Position numbers and translations under genes: made by a program
Assembly: GCA_039111635.1 (NCBI GenBank)
Contig: JBCAQO010000010.1
Span: 1,860,001 to 1,924,000 of the forward strand
Source: Heterobasidion occidentale
Taxonomy: Eukaryota; Basidiomycota; Agaricomycetes; Russulales; Bondarzewiaceae
DNA: 64,000 nucleotides
Reading direction: 5' to 3'
Part shown: piece after piece, positions 1-11,500 of the stretch
Layout: every line of letters begins with the position of its first letter
Numbering within the stretch: the first letter of the stretch is position 1
The notes under the pieces: model-generated
What the model was told of the DNA's origin: nothing
What the model saw: the letters and a program-made list of their open reading frames with translations, nothing else
Databases searched by the model: none

Positions 1-2350
1 GGGTGAGCGGGGTCGCGCGAGCGGGGAGAGGGGAGGGGGACGTACGGCTTGAGCGTCACGAATGCATACACGGCCTGCCCCGTCAGCTCGTCCGCCGACC
101 CGATCACTGCAGCGCAGGCGGAACCGAACATATAATATAAAATATAAAATAAAATAAAACAAAATGGAAAGCGACGATCAGCGCCGGGAACCGCGCGCGC
201 AAGGGCGAGGTGAGGAAAGGGCACGCACCCGCGGTCTCTGCGACGCCCGCGTGCAAGATCAGCGCCGACTCGATCTCCGCCGTCGACAGCCGATGGCCCG
301 ACACGTTGATCACATCTGCCCGCCCACACACACACGGATCAGCAACACGGCCAACACCAGCACGCACGCGGGGCACGCACCGTCGACGCGGCCCTTGATC
401 CAGATGTACCCGTGCTCGTCGCGCGCGGCGCCGTCGCCGGTGTAGAACACGCCCGGGTAGGGGCGCATGTACGTGTCGAGGTAGCGCGCGTGGTCCTGGT
501 ACACCGTGCGCGCGATCGACGGCCAGGGGGCCTTGATCACCAGCACGCCCTCGACGTTGTTCCCCGTGAGCTCCTGCACGCGCGTCAGCCGCCGCACACA
601 CACAAAAACGCAAAACAGAAAAGAAAAAACGCGCGGAGGGAAGGAAAGTGGGAAGCGGAACGCGCGCGCGCACCTCGCCCGAAACAGGGTCCAGAATCGC
701 CGTCTCGATCCCAAAGAACGGCACCGTCGCCGCGCCCGGCTTCGTCTCAATCGCGCCCGGAAACGGCGTCACGACGATGCTCCCCGTCTCCGTCTGCCAA
801 AACGTGTCCACGATCGCGCACGCGCCCTTCCCCACGTGCTCGTGGTACCAGTTCCACGCCTCCGGGTTGATCGGCTCGCCCACCGACCCGAGCACGCGCA
901 GGGTGCTGAGGTCGTGCCCTTCGACGTGGTGCGCGCCGAGCCGCCGCAGGAGGCGGATCGCGGTCGGGGCGCTGTAGAATTGCGTGAGGCGGTGCTTTTG
1001 GACGGTTTGCCAGTAGCGCGAGGGCGTGGGGTAGACGGGGGTCGACTCGAAGACGGTGGTGGAGACGCCGTTGAGGAGCGGGCCGTAGACGATGTAGCTA
1101 AGGGGGCCAGACGCGGTCAGGTCAGCGGCGGGGGGGGGTGGGGGGGGGGGGGGGGGGGTGTGGGTGCACGCACGTGTGCCCGGTGATCCAGCCGATGTCG
1201 GCCATGCAGGCGAACTTGTCGTCCGGGTGCACGTCAAAGACGTACTTGACGGTGAGCGCGGCGCCAGGGGTGGGAGTACCCGCCTGTCGTGTGCACGACG
1301 CCCTTGGGCTTCCCCGTCGAGCCCGAGGTCTGCCGGGACGAGGGAGCGGTCAGCGGACGCCGCGGGTCGATGAGCGGAACGGGGACACGCACGTAGAGGA
1401 TGAAGAGCGGGTCTTCGGAGGCCATGACCTCGGGCGGGCAGTAGTTGGGCACGCGGGCGGTCTCCTCGTGCCACCAGCGGTCGCGGCCTTCGACCCAGGC
1501 GACGGGGTTGCCCGTGCGCTTGGAGACGAGGACGTGCTCGACGTCTGGGCAGGCCTTGAGGGCAGCGTCGACGATGGCCTTTGTGGCGATGGTCTTGCCG
1601 CCGCGGCGGCCCTCGTCGGAGGTGAGGACGACGCGGCTGCGGCAGTCCTGGACGCGGTCGCGGAGGGACTCGGCGGAGAAGCCGGCGAAGACGACGGAGT
1701 GGACGGCGCCGATGCGGGCGCAGGCGAGGAAGGCGGCGACGGCGTGCCAGGTCATGGGGAGGTAGAGGGAGACGGTGTCGCCCTTGCGGACGCCGAGGGA
1801 CTTGAGGACGTTGGCGAGGGAGCAGACCTCGTGGAGGAGCTCGGCGTAGGAGATGTTGGCGCCCTCGGAGGGCTCGTCGGCTTCGTAGATGATGGCGGTC
1901 TAGCGGCCGGGTGTGGGTGTGGGTGACGGGTGGCGGGGAGAGGGGGATGAACGGACCTTGTCAGGGTGTTTGAAGGCCCATCGGTCGACGCAGTTGTAGG
2001 AGGCGTTGAGGCCGCCCTCTGGGAACCAGACGATGTCGCCCTTGTCGAAGGAGCCGGCGCGGACGGTCTGGAAGGGGCGGTCCCAGTGGAGGGTCTGGCG
2101 GGCCATCTACACACGGTCATTAACATCGGGACGGGATGGATCGCCGGGGGTCACGTTCCAGGAACGGGCGATAGATGGCGAGGGGGGGGGAGCGCACCTT
2201 TGCCCACCACTTGTCGGACTCATGGCCGACGGTCTCTGCGTGTGCGGCCCTGTAGGCGTGGATGTGGGGGCCGACGTGGGGCGTGTTCGGGCCGTTCTTG
2301 ACGCGGGAAGCGACGGGGTGGATGGGGATCTGTGCGGGCTGTTCTGCCAT
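1..2350 (-). CDS. facA: Acetyl-CoA synthetase, 5' part (3' end beyond window)
   Basis: AMP-forming acetate-CoA ligase, which activates acetate to acetyl-CoA in the cytosol. The ATG at 2350 opens [13 protein letters not shown]; exon 1 ends at 2198 (KWWAK, donor GTGCGC) and exon 2 starts at 2106 ([13 protein letters not shown]) and ends at 1957. Family motifs follow in order: the ATP-binding loop [14 protein letters not shown] near 1300-1335, [24 protein letters not shown], the YTGDGA motif near 430-450 and [19 protein letters not shown] near 255-310. At least seven introns are visible. The last readable exon (near 50-110, [17 protein letters not shown]) ends at a GTACGT donor, so the C-terminal lid with the catalytic lysine is outside the window. 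No frame break was seen. Identification is firm; exact splice sites are by eye. One intron carries a long G tract, listed separately. Confidence 0.93.
1130..1158. repeat. Long G homopolymer tract inside an intron
   Basis: Nine G, one T, then nineteen G on the plus strand, which is a C tract in the sense strand of the acetyl-CoA synthetase intron, between the exons ending GHTCVHP and starting [11 protein letters not shown]. It could form a G-quadruplex in the non-template strand. Its exact length is uncertain because such tracts are error-prone in any sequencing method. Confidence 0.9.
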
Positions 2351-4314
2351 TGGAAGCGATGGAGGGACAGGAAGGAGGAGAGGGAGAGAGAGAGGGAGAT
2401 GAGGGATAGAGAGATGGGGCGAGTTGAGGTCTTTTATTGGGGAACGAGCGCGTGACTTTGCGAGTCCTATCGGCGAGGAGCGATCTGTCATTTGCGGCGG
2501 GCGCACAACGCGATCGGGCCCTTGGCGCCCTTCCCGCTCCGGTGCGGGGTACTTTCCCACGCTCACCCCGCCGCAGCCGACGCCGATGCCGACGCCGACG
2601 CCGCTCGCCTCCGCACTCGCCCCCGCTGGCCTCGGTGACAGCGGAGAGAGTGCGGCCTCACCACTGCAGGCAGCTCTCCCCGCCGACGTTCCCCGCACCT
2701 GCGAGCGCCTGCGTGACGGACAGGCACCTCGGTCGTGACGGGCCCTGTCACGCGCGCTGTGGATTGCGCCCTCCAAGGCCGCGCTGGCGAAGCGAGACTC
2801 CGACGGGCTGCCATCCCACGCCAGTACAGTAATACCCCACACCCCCTCCCCGCCCCCCGCACTCACATGCCAGCACCCTCCCAGCCCACCCCCTCGCGCC
2901 TATCCCTCACTACTCGCTAGACTCGCGCCGCCCCCGGCACACCCCCGCCCCATCCCTCTCCCGAGACCCCCGGAACGGAACCTCCGAACGTCCGCGTCCC
3001 GAAACGAGCGACGCGGGCCCGGCCACCCTCGAGCTTACTTACACGCGCTCCCGTTACATACGCACGCACGCACGCACGCACGCAACGCACGGCAGACGGA
3101 ACGGCAGACGGATAGACGGACAGACGGGAGGGAAGCGCAGGGCGAGAGAGAAAGTAGACGCGGTGCCGCCGCCCGCCGCCGCATACTTATACCCGCGCGC
3201 GTCATCCTTGCCCCCCGCGCCCCCGCGCACATCCGACCAGCCCCGCCGCCTCTCCGTCCCCCGCCTCTCCGTCTCCCTCGATGACCGCGTCTTCGACTTC
3301 GAAGAACCCAAGCCCCGATCGACCAGCGGTTCCCCACTGGCTTCCCCCGCATCCGAGTCCGCGTGCCTTCCGACCACCTTCCGTCTCCGCCCACGCATCG
3401 CCACGCATCGCCACGCTTATCCCCGCACGCGCGTGCGGCGGCTCCGGCTCTCCACCCAACTTCCATTCATGGCCGCCCAGAAGGGGCTTCGCTCATCCCC
3501 CGCGTTCCCAGCACACCTGACCCCGCGCCGTGCCTTGCCGTCGGACTCTTTGTGCCGTCTCATGTCTCACCAGCAGCTGGCCAAGCCTCCACGCTCCGCA
3601 CCTACAGCCGTCCCACCCTGGCGAGTCCCTGGCGGCCCATGCCCCGCAGCGCCCACGGCATGCGACGCATCCTCTCGCGCTGTCGCCACCTGCCCCCTCC
3701 GACTCGCAGCAGCTCGCAGCACGTCGTTCGAGACGGCTGGCCCGGCGCGGGTCAAATGTGACGGGCATGGAGCCTGGGACGTGGTGGTAGAAAGCCACGT
3801 CGCACGTCGCACGTCGCACGTCGGACTATGGTTGAACTGCGTTGGATACGGACGCGCGGCGGACTGACGGCGCGAGTGCGGACGTCGTCCGCTGCTCAAA
3901 TCCCGACTCTCCTCCATTCCTGACCGTCTGCCCCCGCCTATCAACTCTCCGCTCCCGCCACTCGACTCGACTCGTCCCCCCCTTTCCTTCTTCGCCCTTG
4001 GCCCGGCAACACGATCAGATGCGCCGAGACCGCGCGACGGCGCACGGACGCGCTCCGGCGGCGCATCTTTGTCCTGTCCGTCGAGTGCCGGATTGATCGA
4101 CACAGATGCAGGCCATTCGAGCGGTGTTTCTGGCGCGAGCTGAGCCGGGCGTCGGACATCATCACTGTTTGGTGGATTCATATGCACATGCGCTCGCTCA
4201 CTCCACTCACCCAATTGCCCGTTGCTGGATCGAGTCGTCGGAGCGGGCAGCGCGGTCCACCCTGTTTCTGTGTGTGTCCCGCTCTCTCTCTCTGTCGGGC
4301 TCGCGCGGGCTCGC
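2351..4314. other. GC-rich intergenic region; acetyl-CoA synthetase promoter side
   Basis: No gene is supported here. Long open frames occur on both strands, but they are compositionally biased (Arg, Pro, Ala, Ser), overlap each other and match no family I know. The part next to 2350 should hold the acetyl-CoA synthetase promoter and 5' leader. Simple repeats are visible: a CGCA run at about 3061-3088 and a CACGTCG run at about 3796-3823. No clear TATA box was identified. Confidence 0.6.
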
Positions 4315-4762
4315 GGATCTCAGGACTGGGGCTGCCGCGATCCTGCGCATCCATGCACAGATGCGATGAATCGGTCGGTCGGTCGCGCGGGGGACGGCGC
4401 CGGCCTTGCGTGCAGATGCGAGATCACGATCGTGTGGTTCGCAGGAAACCTGGCAGGAGCACTCTCGCAAGGGCCTCCGCCTGACCTATCCCAGCATCTA
4501 TCGGTCTCCGAGTTTCCTTTCCCTGTCGGTCTGGGTGTTCCTTATGGCTGCCCGCGTCTCCCCCATCCGGGAGGCTCGGAGCTTCACAGAATTCTACAGC
4601 TCTTCCCTGCTACGTCGCGTTCGGGCGTGACGGCTGCAACTCTTAACGCACTGCGGTGGGCGCTCAGAAACATGTCACTGAGCACAATGCGAGAGAGGGA
4701 GTGGGGAGCGAATGGATCAGTTTGTTGTTCAGCTACGCTATTCTCCTGATCACTATGGCCAT

Positions 4763-6454
4763 TCAAAAATCGGGATCTCTCCATCTTAACTTCAATGGCA
4801 CGATCTCGCCTAGTTCATCTACCCATTGCCTCGTGCTTTCATCATCCCACACATCAAGCTTGAGCCGTCTCAAAGGGGCCTGCGAGCCCTTGCGTCGTTT
4901 CGGCCATTCTAATATCTGTTCGCCGTGTGATAGGATCCCGGGTCCTGAGATACACCGTTTGAATACTATCTGTTCTGTTGAAGTTTGGGGAAAAGCACGC
5001 TTCCGTCGCGCGCGCCAGTCTGCCCTGCGCCGAGCCGGGCGCAAAAACGGTGGAAGGCGGAGTCTTGCAAAGCGACGGCTTTCACTTCCTGGGCCGATTC
5101 CGGCAGAGCGAAGATATCACGATGTTCTTCGTCGTCGTCGGTTACCAACACGAGTCCCTGGACCGACAAGTCCTGGATGTGAAGAGCGCGCAAGACCGAG
5201 CAGTGCAGGCCCGCCAAGGCGTGGAAACTGAGTCTGCTGTCCAATCCGAGAGAGAGAGAGTGGGCGTCGGACGGGGCAAGGGGGTTGACTATCATGTTTC
5301 CAGTTGGTGTTGGAGGTAGGCCATCCTTTAGTGGTCAGGCGCCCGCACCATTTGAAGATTTCAAGAGCAAGGAGGGGAGCGCCTCCCTGTCTTGCCACTG
5401 TGTCTCTCCAGCATCGGGATGAGCACCTCGGCCACACAGTCGTGTTTGCTGTCATAACAGTGGAGAGAGACTACCGCTGTGGGAGGAAATCGAATACTCC
5501 CGAGAACGGCGACGCAGCACTCCCATAGTCCTTCGAGCGTGAGGCGTGATAGGTGATTCAACTTGAGCGCAGGCTGTCTCATTTCATCAGATGCGGATGC
5601 GCCGAGGGATTCAGAAAGTAGTGACAGATGAATAAGGACTCCAGATGGCACATGCTCGCCAACACGTCGAAGAATTCATCCTTCGAAGGGAGCCAGGCGT
5701 TGTCTGAGAAATCTGACCACTGTTTTGATGTGACCGAGATCTTGAGATGAGACATGTTGTGCCAGATCGGGGATGACCAAGGAACCCTGCATCCGACAAA
5801 GGTCACTTCACAAAGACGTGGGGTGTTGTGATCAGAAAGAGCAGCAGAGGGCATAGCTTTCCTCTGCGTAAACGGCGCGTACTTCAAGGACGGTGTGGGG
5901 TCCGAGAGGGCTTTCACCATGACGTCGGCGAGGTCATCGTTCAAGACGACTAATTCAACCTTCCTTACGATAGACAGATGGGATGACAGGAAGTCAATGA
6001 CCATGTCACTGTCTTTCGCACTCTCGATGTGAGCGTGCTGAACGACCAACGGCACCCGCCTGGCGCGTTCGACCATGTTAAGAGCCCACTGTGGACCAAG
6101 GTCAAAGGTGATGGTCGCCCAAAGTACCGGGTTATCCAACGCGACGCGCCTCCGCTGGCTGCAGACATGAGAGACTTTGATCCAACCCAAACGTAACTCC
6201 GAATCATTTCCCGGGAGCTCGCCGCTCGTCGTAAAGGAGAAGATGCGGGCCAATATCTCGGGCGGGAGACGTGACACGGGGGACAGTCTGTTGCGCCGGA
6301 TCAAAAGAGAGGACAACACCTTCTTCAACGCGGAGATTTCTTCGTCTACGGGCTTGAGGAAATTGGTAGAAGTATTACATCCGCGACCGAGGGATGCGAG
6401 ATAGGTGTCCAGCGCACTAAACCGTGCCGTCGACGCCTGCGTCCAATAATCGAA
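4763..6454 (-). pseudogene. Degenerate F-box protein gene 1
   Basis: The N-terminal part carries an F-box-like core (PVSRLPPEILARIFSF), followed by WIKVSHVC and LDNPVLWATITFDLGP, the layout typical of the expanded F-box families of mushroom-forming fungi. These proteins act as substrate adaptors of SCF ubiquitin ligases. Reading requires frame changes: near 5588 (HYFL then a shift, against an intact HYF or NYF region in its paralogue), near 5380 (after HSGKTG) and again further down before the C-terminus (HGEQILEWPKRRKGSQAPL ... RWRDPDF, stop at 4763). No in-frame ATG precedes the DYWTQ segment at 6454. The paralogue at 9795-11498 lacks one too, so either an unrecognised 5' exon exists or both are dead. 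I favour a pseudogene. Confidence 0.7.
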
Positions 6455-6898
6455 TGCACCGCATGACGGAATATCGTGAGGGCGCGGTGCGTGATCTAGG
6501 GATAGAGTCCTTACTTTGGTAGCAACATCTTGTGATTAGACGTTCGCTCGAATGCGAAGGTTGCTGGTGACACGGTGACAGCAAACTGGTGTCGAGATTT
6601 CTCGAGATTCTGCAGGCATACTCGCTTGTGCCGAATGGTGGGAAAATCAGGTAAAAAGTGATTTTCCGTAGTCCTGGGGAAATTCGTGGGTTTATCCTCA
6701 AATTTTAGAGAGATGAAGTATACGCCTGACGGAAGTGCCGTCCGGTTTGGGCTTTTGAGCTTTGAAGAGGAGAGCGCTGACTTCGAAACGTCATAGGTCC
6801 GCCAGTACGGTTTGGCGGGAGCCATCGCTTCCGTGTTATTTCGCGATCCCTTCCACGAGAGGTCGCACAGCGTTTGGCATTCAGAACACCGGGGTTGT

Positions 6899-7605
6899 AG
6901 GCCCCGGGAAGCTCACCCAAAGGTTTCCCCGAAAGTTAATCTTTTTCTGGCCGAAAATGTGCTAAAACCTTCCCGAAAGTTAATCTTTTTCTGGCTTGAT
7001 TTGGAGGAAAATGGCCGATTCTTATCGGCTTTTAATCTTTTTCTGGCCCTTCTGGGTGTCCGTATATGGAAAATTTTATGTCCGGAAGTCTCCGAGCAGC
7101 TTCGAGCATCTTCTGCAACATCATCAGACGACGCCCATCCCACGTCTCTGCTCTTCTGCTTTGCTGCAAAGTGATTCTCTTATATCATGTCCCTTGATCT
7201 CAAACTTGCCGATCTTGTGCCAGACCGGCATGTGCGACAGATCCGGAACATCAAGTTCAATCACCACGATCTTGTGCTGCTCGTCGCCCATAGCATGAAC
7301 CGTCTGAAGATCCCTAGCACGGCTATGAATGTCTTCGGCGCATTGATGCAGCAGGCGCAGGAACCCGCAGATTTCCTTATTTTCTCGTCTTGGCTCGGCC
7401 CTCTCGTAAGGGGAAGAAATTAGAGGTAATGAGCTGTAATGAAACCGGAAAACAAGCGTGACACAATGTGACATAATGTAACAAATTGTGACAAATGTAA
7501 CAAACCCTCTCGGACATAATCTTTTTCTGGAGCAAAAGTTAATCTTTTTCTGGTCTGATTTGAGGGTTTTTACGGGGAAACCTTTGGGTGAGCTTCCCGG
7601 GGCCT
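6899..7605. mobile_element. Non-autonomous inverted-repeat DNA transposon (MITE-like), 8-bp target duplication
   Basis: Seen directly: 6899-6931 (starts AGGCCCCGGGAAGCTCACCC) is the exact reverse complement of 7573-7605, giving perfect 33-bp terminal inverted repeats. The element is flanked by the 8-bp direct repeat GGGGTTGT (6891-6898 and 7606-7613). The paralogous duplicated segment has a single GGGGTTGT at 11911-11918 with no element, which is an unoccupied site and fixes both ends. Inside, a 16-bp motif (GTTAATCTTTTTCTGG, with variants) occurs five times in one orientation: 6935-6950, 6979-6994, 7031-7046, 7515-7530 and 7538-7553. No transposase is present. Internal frames (minus strand 7124-7474, plus strand 7187-7423) match no family I recognise. 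An 8-bp target duplication is the habit of hAT-type and Zisupton-type elements; the assignment is inference. Confidence 0.93.
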
Positions 7606-7613
7606 GGGGTTGT

Positions 7614-8562
7614 GCACCAAATCGCCTTGTTGAACAAGCTCCAAACGGTGCGTTTCTAGCTCTCAGGAAGGTGAAATCCCGCTGAGCACAGGATGTACTA
7701 CTGAGTACTATCTTGACTGGCTGATGTTAGTTTCAGTTTACGCAGACCCCTTCGTTTGGTGTGGGAGGGTATGGGCCGCCGACACGTCTCTGCGCACGAC
7801 CTGCAAGTTCTACTATTTTATTTTTCATATACATTCACTTACGTGCTTAGTGTCGAATTGGCCCTCGAAGGTACGCATCTGCTCAAGTCAAGACAACTTT
7901 GGGAGAGTAGCCTGCCTGATATCTGCTTTTTCAGTCCGAGAACAATACCGATTGCCTTCTCGTTGGATTCTCATCAAAGGCTCTAATTATCTAACTCATA
8001 AACGGAACTCTGCACCGCGCTGTATCTCAGCTTGCACTCGACGCCCTAATATGAACTCGCCGACTCTACATGAAGCTCACTCCCCTTTTCTCATGGTCAG
8101 CGCAAGTCATCCAGGCCCGGCATCATGGGTATTCAGCAGAGAGAGCGACACCCCCATCATCTTGAACGCGATAAGCATCCTGGGGCAACTCTTACCTCTA
8201 CAGGATATCGGACATTCGACACACGATGGCGCGCCGTCGCTATCGCCGCTCCCGATGCTCAACCCCTGACCCACCATCCCCGACTCTCCTCTTGACTCGT
8301 CTGCTCCTCCTGTGCCGGCACATCCAACCGAATTCGACGAGACCACGCGAGGCTGCTTGGACGATCTCCGGCAGTGCACTCCTCTTGATCGATTCATCTA
8401 CATAGACACTGGAGTCTTTCTGAGGCTCGCCGTGCCTGGTGTCGAATATTCACCCACTTGGTTGGCATTGGATCAGAAGAGATCTGCCTGCAAGACCGAG
8501 GTGGACGTTGTCCCTTCTTGCTTTTTGTTCAGGCCCCTCTCTGCGTTAGGCTCGTCCTGTGA
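7614..8562. other. No gene recognised
   Basis: Up to about 7690 this is still duplicated flank, matching the region after 11911. Beyond that, short overlapping frames on both strands resemble nothing I know and show no convincing exon-intron pattern. Confidence 0.5.
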
Positions 8563-11500
8563 GATCTGAGTACTGGGACCATCACGATCCTGCGCATGTG
8601 CCTGCTCATATGCAAGGAATCAACTGTTCCTGACCGGCGTTGGGACGCGAGTCTGGGTGGATGCTACGCGCGTGCATGCTCGCGCTGTGCTCGGCGCGGG
8701 TCTTACATGCACAGTCATCGTGCGCGAGAGTCCCTGAGCGCTGAATACGATGCGGGAAGGGCAGAAGACCCGTTTCGATGCGCGCGCTGCTCTGCTCTCG
8801 CACGGGTCCGCATGTTCTTAGCTTCCGAATTTGCTTGGGCGCGTCTGGGATCTCGTTTTTGTTCTTGTTTCGGGGGGTGAAATCTGGGCGACTGGCGGTG
8901 TATCTTTTGGGACTGGCGAGTCCGGCGTGTATGTGCACTTGTGTGTCGGGCATACTTGGGCTGTCGGGTCTTACATGTAGACGGGCAGGTGTCGCCAAGC
9001 GTACGAGGTGCTGGGTGTGGCGTATCAAGGCGCGAGAGTCGCGCGCGCACCGGAGGGTGAGGGTGGGGCATTGTTCGATGTTCCGCAAACGCTCAAGCTC
9101 AAGGTCATCCGATGCTCCGTGCCGGGCACGCAAGGAGCTATCTCAGTGGCGATCGGGCTTTGCAGCGTTCATGGGTACGTGCCCACGAACAGTTTGGGTG
9201 CGAAAATTCAGGTCGTTTCCTCTCGAGCCCATGGCTTTTTACATGCTGTTTTGCATGTTGGGCTGTTGACGGCAAATCGACGTTCAGCCCGACTCGGCTG
9301 TGGCCATACGCGCAGGGTCAAAGGGGATGATGGAGGTCAAGTCGGCATGCGCTCTACGAATCGCACGTCCTCCATCGCACACCGCAATTATTGGCTGCAG
9401 CGCTTTCGTATGCCTTCCATCATGAAGGGGCTCGTGCTATGCGCTCGGGCGAGACTGTGCCCAGTATGTCGCGGGGTCATGGTGGACTCGCGGAGCCCGG
9501 CATCGTCGGCGCGATCGATTCTCTTGCGAAGACCTTGACCTCTTTGTCAATGTCTTCATGTTTCCTTTCCCTCCCGGTTGGGTGGTTTCTTTTGGCCACT
9601 TGCGCCTCCCCATCGAGAGGGAGTTTCACAGAAGTACATAGGTCTTCCTTAGTATGCCACGTTTGTGAGTGACGGGTGCAACTATGACTATACTGCGGGG
9701 ATCACCCAGGAACATATCCCTGGACACAATGCAAGGGAGGTAGTCGGGAGTGAATATATCAGCCTCTTTCTATTCAAGTACGTTATTCTCCTAATCACTG
9801 TCGCTCTTGGTAGTTGTGATCCTTCCATCTCACCCTCAGTGACACAATCTCACCCAATTGGTGTACCCACTGCCTTACCATCATCCTTCACATGTAGCGT
9901 GAGCCGCTCCAAAGGAGCCTGCGAGCCCTTGCGTCGTTTGAGCCATTCTAGAATCTGTTCGCCATGTTGGATCCCCGGTGTTGACGCACATTGTTCGAAT
10001 CCCATCGTTTCGAAGTTTGGGAAAAGGAATGTGTCCATCACGAGCGTCAGTCTGCTCTGCACCAAGCCGAGCACAGAATAAGTAGAAGGCATTGTCTTGA
10101 AAAGTAATGGTTTCCAGTTTCTGCGCTGATTCCAGCAGATCAAAGATATTGCAGTGTTCTTCGTGAACGTCGCCGTCTACCAATGCGATTCGAGGAACGA
10201 CACATCCTGGATGTGAACAGCACGAAGGATCGAGTAGTACAGGCTCTCTACATTGCGGCAGTCGACTCTGGTATGCAACAAGAGAGAAAGAGTGGGAGTC
10301 ATGCGGATGATTTACTACCAAAGTTGAGTTCAGCCTTGTCGGAAGTGGTCCATCCTTCAATGGTCAGCTGCCTGGACCATTTGCCTATGAGGACAGTTTG
10401 CAAGGGTAGTGCCTCTCCTGTCTTGCCACTACGTCTCTCCAGCATCGGGACAAGCACCTCGTTCACAAAGTCGTGGTTGCTTTCAGTGCAGGCGAGGGAT
10501 ACTACCGCTGTGGGAGGAAATCGAATGCTCCCGAGAACGATGATGCAGCGCGCCCATGATCCTTCCAGCGCGAGGTGTGATAGATGATTCAATTCGAGCG
10601 CAGGCTGTCTCATTCTATCAGATGCGGATGTGCTGAGGGATTGATAAAAGTAGTTGCAGATGGATAAGGATTCTAGATGGCGCATGCTTGCCAACATCCC
10701 GAAGAACCTGTCCTTTGAAGGGAGCCAGCATCTTTCTGATAAATAATTCCACTGCTCTCGTGTCATCGAGATCTTTAGATGAGACATATTATGCCAGATC
10801 GAGGAAGCCCAAGGAACCCTGCATCCGACAAAGGTCGCTGCGCAAAGACGTGGGGTATCAGAATCAGCAAGAGCATCGGAGGGTATAGCTTCCCAGTCAA
10901 CAGTGCCGTTTGGCGTCAATGGTGCATGTTCCAAGGAGGGTTTGGTGCCTGAGAGTGCTTTCATCATGACATCGTCGAGGGCATCATTCAGGACGACTAA
11001 TTCAAGCTTTGTTATGGTAGACAGATGAGAAGATATGAAGTCGATGATCGTGTCACGGTCTTTCATTGTTCTAATGTGAGTATGCTGAATGACCAATGGC
11101 GCGCGTCTGGCCCGTTCAACCATGCTCAGAACCCACTGTGGACCGATGTCGAAGTTGATAGTCGCCCAAAGTACTGGGGTATCCAATGTGATGCACCTCC
11201 ACCAGCTGCAGACATGAGAGACCTTGATCCACCCCAAATGCGGCCTTGAATTAACTCCTGGGATTTCGTCATCTGCTAAAAACGAGAAGATGCGGGCCAA
11301 CAACTCGGGTGGAAGACGTGACACGGGTAATAGCCTGTTGCGCCGGACAAAAAGGGAGGACAACACCCTCTGCAATGCGGAGATCTCTTCGTCTACAGGC
11401 TTGAGGAAATCGATAGCAATACTTCCACGGCCGAAGGATGCGAGACGGTCGTCCAGCGCACTCAAACGTGCCGTTGCTGCCTGCGTCCAATAGTCCAACG

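Larger units (their letters stand above)
4315..7690. repeat. Segmental duplication, copy 1 (F-box pseudogene unit with transposon insertion)
   Basis: Collinear with 8563-12010 in the same orientation. Matching landmarks include GATCCTGCGCAT (4339 and 8588), the TTTCCTTTCCCT stretch (about 4514 and 9560), the whole F-box pseudogene, and the flank around 7606-7690 against 11911-12000. The copies are clearly diverged, with many substitutions and indels, so this duplication is old. Two large differences exist: copy 1 has gained the 707-bp transposon, and copy 2 has about 800 extra bases between about 8630 and 9500. Outer borders are approximate. Confidence 0.8.

Noticed and set aside
104..1474. 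Single uninterrupted minus-strand frame as the acetyl-CoA synthetase coding sequence
   Set aside because: It reads through introns; the family motifs lie in several frames joined by GT...AG introns.
3163..3867. Long GC-rich open frame as a gene
   Set aside because: Overlapping frames on both strands are equally open, composition is Pro/Ser/Arg-biased, and no family or splice pattern is recognisable.
7124..7474. Internal frame of the small transposon as a transposase
   Set aside because: Too short, no catalytic DDE/D pattern, and overlapped by an equally open frame on the other strand.
8606..9133. GC-rich frames in the extra segment of duplication copy 2 as a gene
   Set aside because: Frames on both strands overlap, lack any known motif, and show no credible exon structure.
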